A DNA stretch of 43,608 nt from a virus. The DNA lies in the IMG/VR virus record IMGVR_UViG_3300028610_000639, positions 1 to 43,608 of that record. One strand, given 5' to 3'. Shown piece by piece: positions 7,001 through 14,475 of this stretch. The notes under the pieces are model-generated. The model had not been told where the DNA came from, searched no databases, and saw only the letters and a program-made list of their open reading frames with translations. The position numbers were made by a program, and so were the translations under genes. The first letter of the stretch is position 1. Every line of letters starts with the position of its first letter.

Positions 7001-7705
7001 GTGAAAAAATACAGAATTCTCAATCTTTATGCCGGGATCGGCGGAAATCGCAAACTTTGGGATGAACCTTTAAAAGAAATGTTCGGTAATAATTATGAAA
7101 TAGTTGCTATTGAATATAACCAGGAGATAGTAGATATTTACAAAGACTTTTTCCCTAATGATACTGTAATTGTTACCGATGCACATCAATATTTATTAGA
7201 ACATTTCAAATCGTTTGACTTTATATGGAGTTCGCCGCCTTGTCAAACACATTCTAGAATAAATAAAAACTTTGGAATAGTAAGATATGCTGACATGAAC
7301 TTATATCAAGAAATCATTTTATTAGATGTTTGGTTTAATGGTAAATATTGTGTAGAAAATGTTATTCCATATTATACTCCACTAATACTACCACAACAAC
7401 ATAACAGGCATTTATTTTGGTGTAATTTTAAAATAGAAACAACAAGCAAGAAAAACCCACCTAAACAAATGATGAATATACAACCTAAAAATTCAAAAAG
7501 AAAAAAGCTTAGCGGAGGGTATTATAAGGCCGGTAAAATAAAGAGCCAACCAGATTTAGGTTTTGATTTATCAAATATTAAAAACGAAACACTTAAAAAA
7601 AAGGTATTAAAGAATTGCGTAAATCCCGAAACCAGCCTAATGATACTACAAAGAGCTTTAGAAATTAAAACACAATCAGATATTAACGAACCAAAACTAT
7701 TCTAA
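7001..7705 (+). CDS. C5-cytosine DNA methyltransferase
   Basis: Would methylate cytosine C5 using AdoMet. Motif I is LNLYAGIGGNRKLW (about residues 7-20), motif IV SSPPCQTHS (about 80-88) has the catalytic cysteine of PCQ, and motif VI is VENVIPYY (about 118-125). At 234 aa it is much shorter than restriction-modification enzymes (over 300 aa), and the target-recognition region is minimal, as in compact phage enzymes. The start is GTG, with no closer ATG. No restriction partner is nearby, so self-protection is likely. Confidence 0.9.
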   Translation: MKKYRILNLYAGIGGNRKLWDEPLKEMFGNNYEIVAIEYNQEIVDIYKDFFPNDTVIVTDAHQYLLEHFKSFDFIWSSPPCQTHSRINKNFGIVRYADMNLYQEIILLDVWFNGKYCVENVIPYYTPLILPQQHNRHLFWCNFKIETTSKKNPPKQMMNIQPKNSKRKKLSGGYYKAGKIKSQPDLGFDLSNIKNETLKKKVLKNCVNPETSLMILQRALEIKTQSDINEPKLF

Positions 7706-7830
7706 TGAAAAAGCTACTAAAATACTTTAATAAGCACGCAGATAGAATATTTTGGATATTTATGTTAGGATTAATCTACGTCGGAGTAATTGACTTCATG
7801 CGCTGGATTGCTTATTTGAATTCATTCTAA
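7705..7830 (+). CDS. 41-aa single-span membrane peptide
   Basis: The start overlaps the methyltransferase stop by one base (TAATG). A basic amphipathic head (MKKLLKYFNKHADR) precedes one transmembrane helix (IFWIFMLGLIYVGVIDF) and a short tail RWIAYLNSF. Function unknown. It is a member of the tiny membrane peptide set of this phage. Confidence 0.6.
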   Translation: MKKLLKYFNKHADRIFWIFMLGLIYVGVIDFMRWIAYLNSF

Positions 7831-7854
7831 ACTAAAATTATTGTAAATTGCGCT

Positions 7855-8028
7855 ATGGAAAAACAAATATTTTGCAAAGCTATTAATGAAAACGCTAAAA
7901 AATTAAAGGAAAATTCAGAATTAAAAAACAATCTTAATTTTCCTGGTTTTGATTTATTAATATTTAAACAAATTGGGAATGGGATTTATGAATTTGTAAT
8001 TAAAGCTAAAAACGATAAAACGAGTTAA
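7855..8028 (+). CDS. Hypothetical protein, 57 aa
   Basis: A short soluble protein, MEKQIFCKAINENAKKLKEN followed by a hydrophobic core segment (FPGFDLLIFKQIG) and a basic C-terminus. It is preceded by GTAAATTGCGCTATG, close to the TAAATTTG-N4-ATG arrangement seen before the genes at 13,970 and 40,457. Function unknown. Confidence 0.65.
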   Translation: MEKQIFCKAINENAKKLKENSELKNNLNFPGFDLLIFKQIGNGIYEFVIKAKNDKTS

Positions 8029-8039
8029 AATTATATTAG

Positions 8040-8108
8040 ATGAAAGCAATAATAATCGCAGTAATCCTCTTTAACCTCTGCTTAATGGCATGGTTTACTT
8101 ACAAGTAG
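8040..8108 (+). CDS. 22-aa membrane peptide
   Basis: MKAIIIAVILFNLCLMAWFT followed by YK: a single hydrophobic helix. It shares the CL..MAW pattern and some DNA identity with the 30-aa peptide at 823. It is so short that it may not be translated, but its context among similar peptides supports it. Confidence 0.4.
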   Translation: MKAIIIAVILFNLCLMAWFTYK

Positions 8109-8139
8109 TGGCTGTATAACAAACTAAAATAAAAAAACA

Positions 8140-8427
8140 ATGAAAATACTACTAATAAAAACATCGGTAAAAGATGAGTTGCCAGATAAAAAGCAACTAC
8201 AGGATAGTAACTATGAAATTTTAACAGATAAGGGATTTTTATATTACAACCTGGACCATAAAAGATTTGAACAATATAATGGAAATAGAATTGTAAAGCC
8301 TAATTATTGGTACAAAGAAATCTCAGAAGAAGATTATCTAAACAGTTTCATCGATTTATACGAAAAGCGAATAGCAGATATGCCAGAAAGATTTGATTTA
8401 ATTGAACATTTTTTAAAAGACAATTAA
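8140..8427 (+). CDS. Hypothetical protein, 95 aa (DUF551-like opening)
   Basis: Starts MKILLIKTSVKDELPDKKQ, reminiscent of the 'W.SVKD.LP' opening of DUF551 proteins, followed by a tyrosine-rich stretch (FLYYNLDHKRFEQYNG) and an acidic helical end. Function unknown. The leader contains AAACTAAAA, the recurrent element of this region. Confidence 0.7.
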   Translation: MKILLIKTSVKDELPDKKQLQDSNYEILTDKGFLYYNLDHKRFEQYNGNRIVKPNYWYKEISEEDYLNSFIDLYEKRIADMPERFDLIEHFLKDN

Positions 8428-8454
8428 CCACTATTTAAACTAAAAAATAGAGAT

Positions 8455-8637
8455 ATGGAAAGAGAAATATGTCAACATTGTGATTATGGGTTTCAACCCG
8501 ACAGCGATAATTATATAATACATGTAAATGTTAAAGGGGATGTAGAAATTACGTTAAGATGTGAAAATGAAGGATGTTCAGAAGATATTGAATTTAAGGT
8601 TATACCTAAAGATTCTTTTGTGCGTGTTGGAGAATAA
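8455..8637 (+). CDS. Small zinc-binding protein, 60 aa
   Basis: Cysteines are arranged as CQHC (residues 6-9) and C-x4-C (RCENEGCSED), likely a single zinc site in an otherwise beta-rich acidic protein. AAACTAAAA lies upstream of the ATG. Function unknown. Confidence 0.7.
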   Translation: MEREICQHCDYGFQPDSDNYIIHVNVKGDVEITLRCENEGCSEDIEFKVIPKDSFVRVGE

Positions 8638-8662
8638 TTTTATTAAAACTAAAACTTAGAGT

Positions 8663-9169
8663 ATGAAAACATATCAAGCAACAATAACTTGCAATAATTC
8701 AGCTTATATTGAAACAGTTTTAGTTATTGCTGAAGACAAAAATCAAGCTAATATGATTTTATGTTTATATGCTAATAGAAAAGTTGAATATAAAAGACCT
8801 TTGAAGGAAATAAAGATCCACATGGAAAGTCCTCACGTAATACCAAATGTAGGGTTTGGACAAGAAAAACCAAAACAGAATAGTGAAGCGTTGAAGGAAA
8901 ATGATATTAGGGACTATATAATTGATGAAGTGTCCACAAGTGTAGGAAATGATTATTTTTTTGCAAGAAAAAAGAGATTAGTTTTTGAAGACTGGATGCC
9001 TGAAATAGAAAAAGCATTTATAAAATATTCAAGAGAATGCGTAAAGGCAAGAATAGAAGAAGTGTTGCCGAGTGAGAATGATATAAAAAATGCAAATGAT
9101 AATAGTTATGAATTATTTATAGCTGGTGTAAATTGGACAATTAATCACATAAATAACAAACTAAAGTGA
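8663..9169 (+). CDS. Hypothetical protein, 168 aa
   Basis: Not recognised. The N-terminal 50 residues look like a small alpha-beta fold (MKTYQATITCNNSAYIETVL). The C-terminal half is helical (FEDWMPEIEKAFIKYSRECV). Its stop overlaps the GTG start of the next gene (GTGA), placing it in one translational unit with the DUF1367 and NinG genes. The leader AACTAAAACTTAGAGT is nearly identical to that of the gene at 919. Confidence 0.75.
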   Translation: MKTYQATITCNNSAYIETVLVIAEDKNQANMILCLYANRKVEYKRPLKEIKIHMESPHVIPNVGFGQEKPKQNSEALKENDIRDYIIDEVSTSVGNDYFFARKKRLVFEDWMPEIEKAFIKYSRECVKARIEEVLPSENDIKNANDNSYELFIAGVNWTINHINNKLK

Positions 9170-9579
9170 AGTGGCACTACTATAGAAATGAGTATTTCCA
9201 AATTGTACCGGCTTCAGAGGAAGACTTTGAGGTAATTAAAAAAATGACTATTGGGGAGGTTTACGAATCTAATATTAAGAAAACCAGGAACTATGAATTT
9301 CATAAAAAGTTCTTTAAATTAGTGCAAAAGGGATTTGAGAACACTAAAACTAAAATAAAAGATGTTGATTTTTATAGATATTATATAACAATGAAAGCAG
9401 GGTTTTTTGAAAGTGTGGAAACTGGCACCGGTAAAATGATATTGCCAAGGTCTATTAAATTTGATAAGATGGATAATATAGAATTTCAAGAGCTTTATAA
9501 CGCTGTTTTCAATCAGATTATTATTGACATTGAATGTGATGAGGTACTATTTAGAAACGAATTATCTTCATTCTTATGA
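9166..9579 (+). CDS. DUF1367-like phage protein
   Basis: 137 aa from a GTG start. The pattern IGEVYESNIKKTRNYEFHKK followed by FFKLVQKGFENT matches the core of DUF1367, a family common in lambdoid 'nin'-like regions. The biochemical role is unknown, but members usually neighbour the NinG/Rap recombination protein, which is exactly the gene that follows here with a four-base overlap. Confidence 0.75.
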   Translation: MKWHYYRNEYFQIVPASEEDFEVIKKMTIGEVYESNIKKTRNYEFHKKFFKLVQKGFENTKTKIKDVDFYRYYITMKAGFFESVETGTGKMILPRSIKFDKMDNIEFQELYNAVFNQIIIDIECDEVLFRNELSSFL

Positions 9580-9983
9580 GCCTTAAAAGCAAAATAAAAT
9601 TACTAGATAATGTTTTTTCGCAATTCATTAGATTCAGAGATACGGATGAAAATGGCTATGGTAAATGTGTCTCATGTGATGCTATCAAGCATTATTTTGA
9701 TTTAGACGCTGGCCATTATATAAACAGGAAGTACATGAGTTTGAGATATTCAGAAATTAATGTAAACGCCCAGTGCTATCATTGTAACCGATTTGATGAA
9801 GGTAATAGCTCAGGATATGCTTTAGGAATTATAAAAAAATATGATGAACGCATGATTGGAGCCTTAGAAATAGCAAAACATCAAACTTATAAGCGCACAG
9901 AATTTGAGCTAAAAGTAATGATAGATCACTACCGAGAATTAAACAAGCAATTTAATAAGAACTTTAAAGTGAAATTGATATAA
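9576..9983 (+). CDS. ninG: NinG/Rap-like recombination nuclease
   Basis: 135 aa. The family hallmarks are FIRFRDTDENGYGKCVSC (residues about 17-34), DLDAGHYINR with the conserved histidine, and NAQCYHCNRFDEG. The paired Cys motifs CVSC and CYHC bind zinc in an HNH-like fold. Lambda Rap is a Holliday-junction and branched-DNA endonuclease. The neighbouring DUF1367 gene and the four-base overlap support the identification. It would resolve recombination intermediates during concatemer formation. Confidence 0.88.
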   Translation: MSLKSKIKLLDNVFSQFIRFRDTDENGYGKCVSCDAIKHYFDLDAGHYINRKYMSLRYSEINVNAQCYHCNRFDEGNSSGYALGIIKKYDERMIGALEIAKHQTYKRTEFELKVMIDHYRELNKQFNKNFKVKLI

Positions 9984-10005
9984 ACTAAAAAATTCACTAT
10001 ATTTG
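9975..10005 (+). promoter_or_regulatory. Bacteroidota-type promoter
   Basis: TTG (9975-9977), 20-base spacer, TATATTTG (9998-10005). With a start six bases after the box, transcription begins at 10,011, exactly the first base of the hairpin stem of the small RNA described next. Confidence 0.85.
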
Positions 10006-10010
10006 CATAG

Positions 10011-10082
10011 AAAGCGGGCAAATTAGATTTGTAGTTTTTTCATAATATGGTTTTGATTGGTTAATAAATGCCCGCTTTTTAA
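10011..10082 (+). ncRNA. Candidate 70-nt small RNA or attenuator
   Basis: A predicted transcript whose two ends pair perfectly: AAAGCGGGCA (10,011-10,020) with TGCCCGCTTT (10,069-10,078), followed by T. The 48-nt loop is U-rich (ATTTGTAGTTTTTTCATAAT...). The 3' end works as an intrinsic terminator four bases before the next ATG. Either this is a stand-alone small RNA with its own promoter and terminator, or an attenuator controlling the gene at 10,086. No protein frame fits. Confidence 0.7.
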
Positions 10083-10085
10083 AAA

Positions 10086-10292
10086 ATGAGTAAAAAAGAA
10101 GATAAAATAAAACAAGGCATACAATTTTATATTGAAGGTGAGAATCTTCCTATTGTGAGAGATTTGATTAACCAAGTGTATTGTGAACATAAATGGAAAA
10201 GTCATGGTTATGGATATATGTGTAATAAATGCGGATATTATTCAGGATTAGACAGAAATCTAAATGAAAGAATTAATAAATTAATTAAGTGA
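10086..10292 (+). CDS. Zinc-ribbon protein, 68 aa
   Basis: Starts immediately after the hairpin terminator. CEHKW (about residue 33) and CNKCGYY (about 45) give a C-x(n)-C-x2-C arrangement with a possible histidine ligand. The flanking helices are basic. Expression probably depends on read-through of the hairpin. Possible nucleic-acid-binding regulator; function unknown. Confidence 0.72.
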   Translation: MSKKEDKIKQGIQFYIEGENLPIVRDLINQVYCEHKWKSHGYGYMCNKCGYYSGLDRNLNERINKLIK

Positions 10293-10301
10293 TATTTGAA
10301 A

Positions 10302-10511
10302 ATGAAAACAAGTGATATAAAACTAATTTGCATCAAATGTAAACAAAGCGGTACATATACTGTTTACCCTGCAAATATTACGGGATTGATTGTAGAAGTT
10401 GATAATTTAAAAGATGCCCCAAAAGAGCTGGCCAAATTATTTGAAGTTATGATGGAATATGGATTTGACAAAGGTATTCATGAAATACACGAATTAGATA
10501 TTAATGAATAA
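10302..10511 (+). CDS. Hypothetical protein with CxxC, 69 aa
   Basis: The ATG at 10,302 is preferred over an in-frame TTG six bases upstream. CIKC (residues about 10-13) may be half of a zinc site. The rest is MKTSDIKLICIK... followed by a helical segment DAPKELAKLFEVMMEYGF. The stop overlaps the next ATG by one base. Function unknown. Confidence 0.65.
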   Translation: MKTSDIKLICIKCKQSGTYTVYPANITGLIVEVDNLKDAPKELAKLFEVMMEYGFDKGIHEIHELDINE

Positions 10512-10711
10512 TGATATTTGAAAACGAACATACAACCAGGGGAACGGAAAGGATAAATCCCCACTATTGCGAAAATGGTAAAGCTGCAAAAAGTGAGGCT
10601 TATAAAGACATGCGAGAATGTGGATTTAATATAGGATATACTCAGGTATTCAACATAGAAGCACAGTTAAAAGCAATTAACCAATACAAAAACATAATAT
10701 ATCTACACTAA
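10511..10711 (+). CDS. Hypothetical protein, 66 aa
   Basis: Starts at a one-base stop/start overlap (TAATG). Mixed composition (MIFENEHTTRGTERINPHYC ... NIGYTQVFNIEAQLKAINQY). Not recognised. Its own stop overlaps the next short gene in the same way, so this run of genes is translationally coupled. Confidence 0.65.
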   Translation: MIFENEHTTRGTERINPHYCENGKAAKSEAYKDMRECGFNIGYTQVFNIEAQLKAINQYKNIIYLH

Positions 10712-10857
10712 TGAAAACAACAGCATTCTATATAGTACCAAATATAGAAATATTATACGTAATAGGTCTAAATTCTGGAATAAAAATAAATCTTACTATG
10801 ACAGAGTGTGGGATATTAACTAATTATATTACTTTTGAAACTTATTCTTTGAACTAA
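10711..10857 (+). CDS. Hypothetical protein, 48 aa
   Basis: A short frame, MKTTAFYIVPNIEILYVIGL followed by NSGIKINLTMTECG..., linked by one-base TAATG overlaps at both ends. Moderately hydrophobic but without a clear membrane span. Function unknown. Confidence 0.55.
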   Translation: MKTTAFYIVPNIEILYVIGLNSGIKINLTMTECGILTNYITFETYSLN

Positions 10858-11039
10858 TGGCACAATGCGATTTTTATTTTTATGAAGAATATTTATTTCT
10901 TCCATGTTTTTATTCAGGAGAGCCATTGTCGGATACAACTTTCACATATACGGTTAGTTGTTTTGATTACTCTGATTTAACAGTATTAGAACAAATAGAA
11001 AAAGCAGCAAACGACATAGCTAAACAAATATTTAGATAA
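10857..11039 (+). CDS. Hypothetical protein, 60 aa
   Basis: Rich in Phe/Tyr in its first half (MAQCDFYFYEEYLFLPCFYS) with a helical acidic/basic end (LEQIEKAANDIAKQIFR). Start and stop overlap the neighbours by one base. Not recognised. Confidence 0.65.
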   Translation: MAQCDFYFYEEYLFLPCFYSGEPLSDTTFTYTVSCFDYSDLTVLEQIEKAANDIAKQIFR

Positions 11040-11341
11040 TGAATATAGGCAAATTAGTTGTAAAATATGGAATTAGAAAAAGCATTGCAATACAAGGGGC
11101 TATATCAATGTTAAGACCTTTATTGTCTAATGAAGATTGGAATAAAAATAAAGAAGAAATTTTTAATCTTAATCCAAAATGTATTGAGGTGTTGAGAATT
11201 TTTATTTTATGTGGAATAAGTTTAAAAACAAGTATAAACATATTTCCTCACTTAGAGAGTTATCTTTTTTATTCAAAACCTATAGATGTTGCCGAGGCCG
11301 CTAAATCAATGGCAGTAGTTTTAAATGTATTAAACAAATAA
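11039..11341 (+). CDS. Hypothetical helical protein, 100 aa
   Basis: Not recognised. Helical with several hydrophobic patches but no convincing membrane span. AEAAKSMAVVLNVLNK closes the protein. It lies just upstream of the packaging module. Confidence 0.7.
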   Translation: MNIGKLVVKYGIRKSIAIQGAISMLRPLLSNEDWNKNKEEIFNLNPKCIEVLRIFILCGISLKTSINIFPHLESYLFYSKPIDVAEAAKSMAVVLNVLNK

Positions 11342-11345
11342 TATA

Positions 11346-11714
11346 ATGGCTGAAAAGACAAAACATAAGTTTGGAAAATATATCGCAAGTACCGGTAAGA
11401 TAATAAACTTTATAAGAATAGGACCAAGTGGAGGAAAAGGAGGTTTTAAAAATGCAGTATTTTCTATTCCAAAGGAAGGCAATAAAGAATATCGTTTGTA
11501 TTTAGATATATTTATAGAAGGGCTTGAAAAGAATTATAAATATAAAGAACGACAAATCAAACAAAATAAAATACTAAGAATAATAGCTAGCAGTGGTTTT
11601 ACTATTGAAGATATAAAAAAGGCAACTGTCTCATATTGTAAAATATTAAAAAACGCAAGGATAACGGCTAGTACAGCATCGCAAAGATTAAGAAACGCTT
11701 TAATAAAAAAATAA
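11346..11714 (+). CDS. Hypothetical basic protein upstream of terminase, 122 aa
   Basis: Basic protein with a glycine-rich N-terminal part (FIRIGPSGGKGGFKNAVFSI) and a helical C-terminal half (ILRIIASSGFTIEDIKKATV ... STASQRLRNALIKK) that could be helix-turn-helix-like. Its stop overlaps the terminase small subunit start by one base (TAATG), so it belongs to the packaging operon. Possible DNA-binding partner of terminase; inference from context. Confidence 0.72.
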   Translation: MAEKTKHKFGKYIASTGKIINFIRIGPSGGKGGFKNAVFSIPKEGNKEYRLYLDIFIEGLEKNYKYKERQIKQNKILRIIASSGFTIEDIKKATVSYCKILKNARITASTASQRLRNALIKK

Positions 11715-12277
11715 TGGCTAAAGACAAGACTACAAAGCTAACCGATAAACAAATGATATTCTGCAGAGAGTATATATTTGACTGGAATGCTACAAGGTCT
11801 TATAAAGAAGCATATCCTGATTGCAAAACTGATGATAGTGCAAGAGCAGCATCTTCACTACTATTAACAAATATTAACATTACCGATTATTTAAAAGAAA
11901 TACAAAAGGACTTAGAAAAACAAGCCGGTATAAGTCGCCAAATGGTGTTAAATGAGCATATGAAGCTAGCCTTTAGTAGTATTGCCCATTTGCACAATAC
12001 ATGGATAGAACGCAAGGAATTTGATGAATTAACCGATGTACAGAAAAGTTGTATTTCTGAAATATCAACCCAAATAAAAACTACTAGAGATGTTAATGGT
12101 AATTTATCAGAAAATGAATATATAAAAGTAAAACTCTACGATAAGCAAAAATCTTTAGACTCTATTAGTAAAATGCTTGGATATAATGAAGCCGAAAAAC
12201 ATCAACATTCAGGTGAAATAAAAGGCTCTCCAATAGTCATCCAATATAAAGGCAAAGAAATAAATCTTTCAGAATGA
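11714..12277 (+). CDS. terS: Terminase small subunit
   Basis: 187 aa. LTDKQMIFCREYIFDWNATR followed by SYKEAYPDC is the classic Terminase_2 N-terminal helix-turn-helix pattern ('LT.KQ..F..EYl.d.NAt.AY..AYP'). Central helices (DYLKEIQKDLEKQAGISRQM) mediate oligomerisation, and the C-terminal tail (HQHSGEIKGSPIVIQYKG) would contact the large subunit. It recognises the packaging site on concatemeric DNA. The four-base ATGA overlap with the next gene fits the usual terS-terL pair. Confidence 0.92.
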   Translation: MAKDKTTKLTDKQMIFCREYIFDWNATRSYKEAYPDCKTDDSARAASSLLLTNINITDYLKEIQKDLEKQAGISRQMVLNEHMKLAFSSIAHLHNTWIERKEFDELTDVQKSCISEISTQIKTTRDVNGNLSENEYIKVKLYDKQKSLDSISKMLGYNEAEKHQHSGEIKGSPIVIQYKGKEINLSE

Positions 12278-13545
12278 CATTTGACCCGGGATATGTTTTT
12301 TTTGAAATGGTTAGGATATATAAAGAAAACTATTCCGTTAATAATAAGGTTGTAATTTGTAATGAAGGCACTACCCGAAGTATGAAAACCTGGGATTTCT
12401 TCCATTTTCTGTATATATATTATGATCATAATCGAAATAAAAACTTAGACTGTTATTGTCTACGCGAAACATTAAGTGATTGTAGGGATTTTACATTTAA
12501 GGAATTTAGAGACTGTTTTACTGAAATGGGTGTTTGGGATGATAATAAATGTACCACTTCACCAAAACCTAATTATAAACTTTTTGGTAATAATATATAC
12601 TTCAGGGGATTAGTTGATTCAAGCGAAGGTTACCCGTCGGATATATTATTTATAAATGAAGCTTTAGAAAATCAGAACAAAAGCAAAGTAGATGGTTTGC
12701 GAATGCGATGCCGTAAGCTTATTGTTTTTGATTGGAATCCAAAATATACTCAACATTGGTGTTTTGATATGGAAGGGCAGCCAAATACTTTCTTTACACA
12801 TTCAACGTATAAAAATAACCAGCACTTACAAAAATCAATAGTAAAGGAAATAGAAGGCTATTGCCCGTGGGATTTTAGAGATTTACAATTACCTAAAAAA
12901 GAAGATAGACGGCCCAATATAGAAAACTTAAAAAACAACACGGCTGATGAATATAGATGGCTGGTATATGGCGAAGGAGTAAGAGCAGCCCCAATTGGAT
13001 TAATTCATAAAAACGTTACGTATATCGAAAAGTTCCCTGATCTTGATTATTGGTATGGTATGGACTTTGGTTTTACAAACGATCCATCAACAATTGTTAA
13101 AACTACAATTGAAGGTAAAAAGATTTATTTTGAATTACATTGTTACGAACCAACTGAAACGCCCGATGTATTAGATGGATATATGAAAAAAAGAGGAATA
13201 GAAAAACACAAACAAATTACAGCGGATAGTTCTGATAAATATTCAAACGAACATGGTACTGTAGAAATGGTAAAGGATTTGCGCAATAAAGGGTGGAAAA
13301 TATCAAAAGTTAGTAAAACTAAAAATAATTTTTATTGGTTAACAAAACTAAACGAATATCATATTTATATTATTATTAATGATTTATCACATTTTGCCAA
13401 AAAAGAGCAACAAAATTATACTTGGCGTGAAATAAACGGCATTTCAATAAACCAGCCTATTGATAAGTGGGACCATTTTTGGAACGCTGCAAAATATGCG
13501 TTAATGGCATCATTACAAGATTACTCATTTAACTATCAGCAATGA
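12274..13545 (+). CDS. terL: Terminase large subunit
   Basis: 423 aa, the ATP-driven packaging motor and nuclease. The Walker A equivalent is EGTTRSMKT (residues 31-39), in which the usual glycine before the lysine is methionine. Walker B is ILFINE (124-129). The RNase H-like nuclease domain begins at YGMDFGFTNDPS with its first acidic residue, and ITADSSD supplies the second. Length and order fit the family. The start overlaps terS and the stop overlaps the ParB-like gene. Confidence 0.93.
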   Translation: MTFDPGYVFFEMVRIYKENYSVNNKVVICNEGTTRSMKTWDFFHFLYIYYDHNRNKNLDCYCLRETLSDCRDFTFKEFRDCFTEMGVWDDNKCTTSPKPNYKLFGNNIYFRGLVDSSEGYPSDILFINEALENQNKSKVDGLRMRCRKLIVFDWNPKYTQHWCFDMEGQPNTFFTHSTYKNNQHLQKSIVKEIEGYCPWDFRDLQLPKKEDRRPNIENLKNNTADEYRWLVYGEGVRAAPIGLIHKNVTYIEKFPDLDYWYGMDFGFTNDPSTIVKTTIEGKKIYFELHCYEPTETPDVLDGYMKKRGIEKHKQITADSSDKYSNEHGTVEMVKDLRNKGWKISKVSKTKNNFYWLTKLNEYHIYIIINDLSHFAKKEQQNYTWREINGISINQPIDKWDHFWNAAKYALMASLQDYSFNYQQ

Positions 13546-13928
13546 AAAAAATAGATGAATTAGAAAAACACGAATTGAAACAAATTGACAAAATGGTTAA
13601 TAAAGAATTAGGCATAATGTTAAGAAGTATTGAGGAAAAAACAGGATACTATGTATCTGGAGAGTTTTCTTTGTTTGCAGATGAACCTAAAAAATGTATA
13701 GATATTGATTTAAAAATATGTTTACTGGAATCTCCTCACCTACCGGAAACGTTCAAGGTAAAATATTACAAAAAAGTAAACCCAGACAATGTAATAAACA
13801 AGCCCATACTTGCCCATAAGCATAATAGTTGGTATATGGTTTATAATGGATGTCATAGATTAGAAGTTGCTAAACAATTAGGTAAAAAAACCATTAAAGC
13901 TAATATAATAGTACCTATTGGCGACTAA
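13542..13928 (+). CDS. ParB/sulfiredoxin-fold protein
   Basis: 128 aa. The C-terminal half carries NGCHRLEVAKQLGKKTIKAN, matching the ParB N-terminal box 'GxHRxxAxxxLG...I.a.v'. Such ParB-like proteins often sit next to phage terminases and may act as nucleases or CTP-dependent DNA-loading factors. The N-terminal half is charged and helical. The start overlaps terL by four bases. A direct role in packaging is inferred from position. Confidence 0.72.
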   Translation: MKKIDELEKHELKQIDKMVNKELGIMLRSIEEKTGYYVSGEFSLFADEPKKCIDIDLKICLLESPHLPETFKVKYYKKVNPDNVINKPILAHKHNSWYMVYNGCHRLEVAKQLGKKTIKANIIVPIGD

Positions 13929-13934
13929 TATATA

Positions 13935-13965
13935 TTGATTCTTAATAGTAAATAGCTTAAATTTG
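13935..13965 (+). promoter_or_regulatory. Bacteroidota-type promoter, possibly leaderless
   Basis: TTG (13,935-13,937), 20-base spacer, TAAATTTG (13,958-13,965). A start six bases after the box would fall on the ATG at 13,970 itself, implying a leaderless message for the next gene. Confidence 0.72.
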
Positions 13966-13969
13966 TGTT

Positions 13970-14182
13970 ATGGGCCTAAGAGAAGCAATGCCATTTATAA
14001 ACTTTAGTGAATTATATAAGGGCAGTAAGGAAACTAAAGAAGTAATAAGAATGTATGATGTCTATTGTAAAAACATAGACAAAGAAAATGAATGCTATAA
14101 AAAGACAGCACATAGAAATCAAAAATGGATAGGTGTATTTGGTTCTTATGTTTGTTTAGATTGTGGAGCTGATTATGTATAA
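13970..14182 (+). CDS. Small Cys-containing protein, 70 aa
   Basis: C-terminal CLDCGADYV and an upstream CYKKTAHRNQKW suggest a zinc ribbon. The N-terminus is MGLREAMPFINFSELYKGSK. The predicted promoter puts the 5' end of the message at or very near the ATG. Function unknown. Confidence 0.68.
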   Translation: MGLREAMPFINFSELYKGSKETKEVIRMYDVYCKNIDKENECYKKTAHRNQKWIGVFGSYVCLDCGADYV

Positions 14183-14201
14183 ATAAACTAAATAATTAAT
14201 T

Positions 14202-14354
14202 ATGCCAACTTATTGGGACAGCTTTATTAAAAAGTATCAAAAAGAAATATTAAGAGTAAATACCGGACAATTACTAATGGCTTTCTGGTATTATTGCAAT
14301 TCGTACCCTGAAAAAGAAAATATGAAAAAGTGTGAAGATATTATGTGTAAATAG
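14202..14354 (+). CDS. Hypothetical protein, 50 aa
   Basis: A short frame, MPTYWDSFIKKYQKEILRVN continuing to CEDIMCK, tryptophan- and tyrosine-rich. The upstream sequence AAACTAAATAATTAATT resembles the leader element common in this genome. It is followed by 121 bases of AT-rich sequence in which I see no further gene. Function unknown. Confidence 0.55.
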   Translation: MPTYWDSFIKKYQKEILRVNTGQLLMAFWYYCNSYPEKENMKKCEDIMCK

Positions 14355-14475
14355 CTTTTGTTTTCGTACTGTAACAAGTAGCCGAAATGTTGATTATATA
14401 AATATTTCATAAAAGATGTACTAAAAGAATACTTAAAAATAATAAAATTAAGAAACAAATATAAACGTTAAAGAT

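Noticed and set aside
10023-10205. 60-codon minus-strand open frame
   Set aside because: Overlaps the small-RNA hairpin and the zinc-ribbon gene on the other strand. It is a composition artefact.
14355-14475. tRNA gene in the AT-rich gap
   Set aside because: No cloverleaf, T-loop or acceptor complementarity found.
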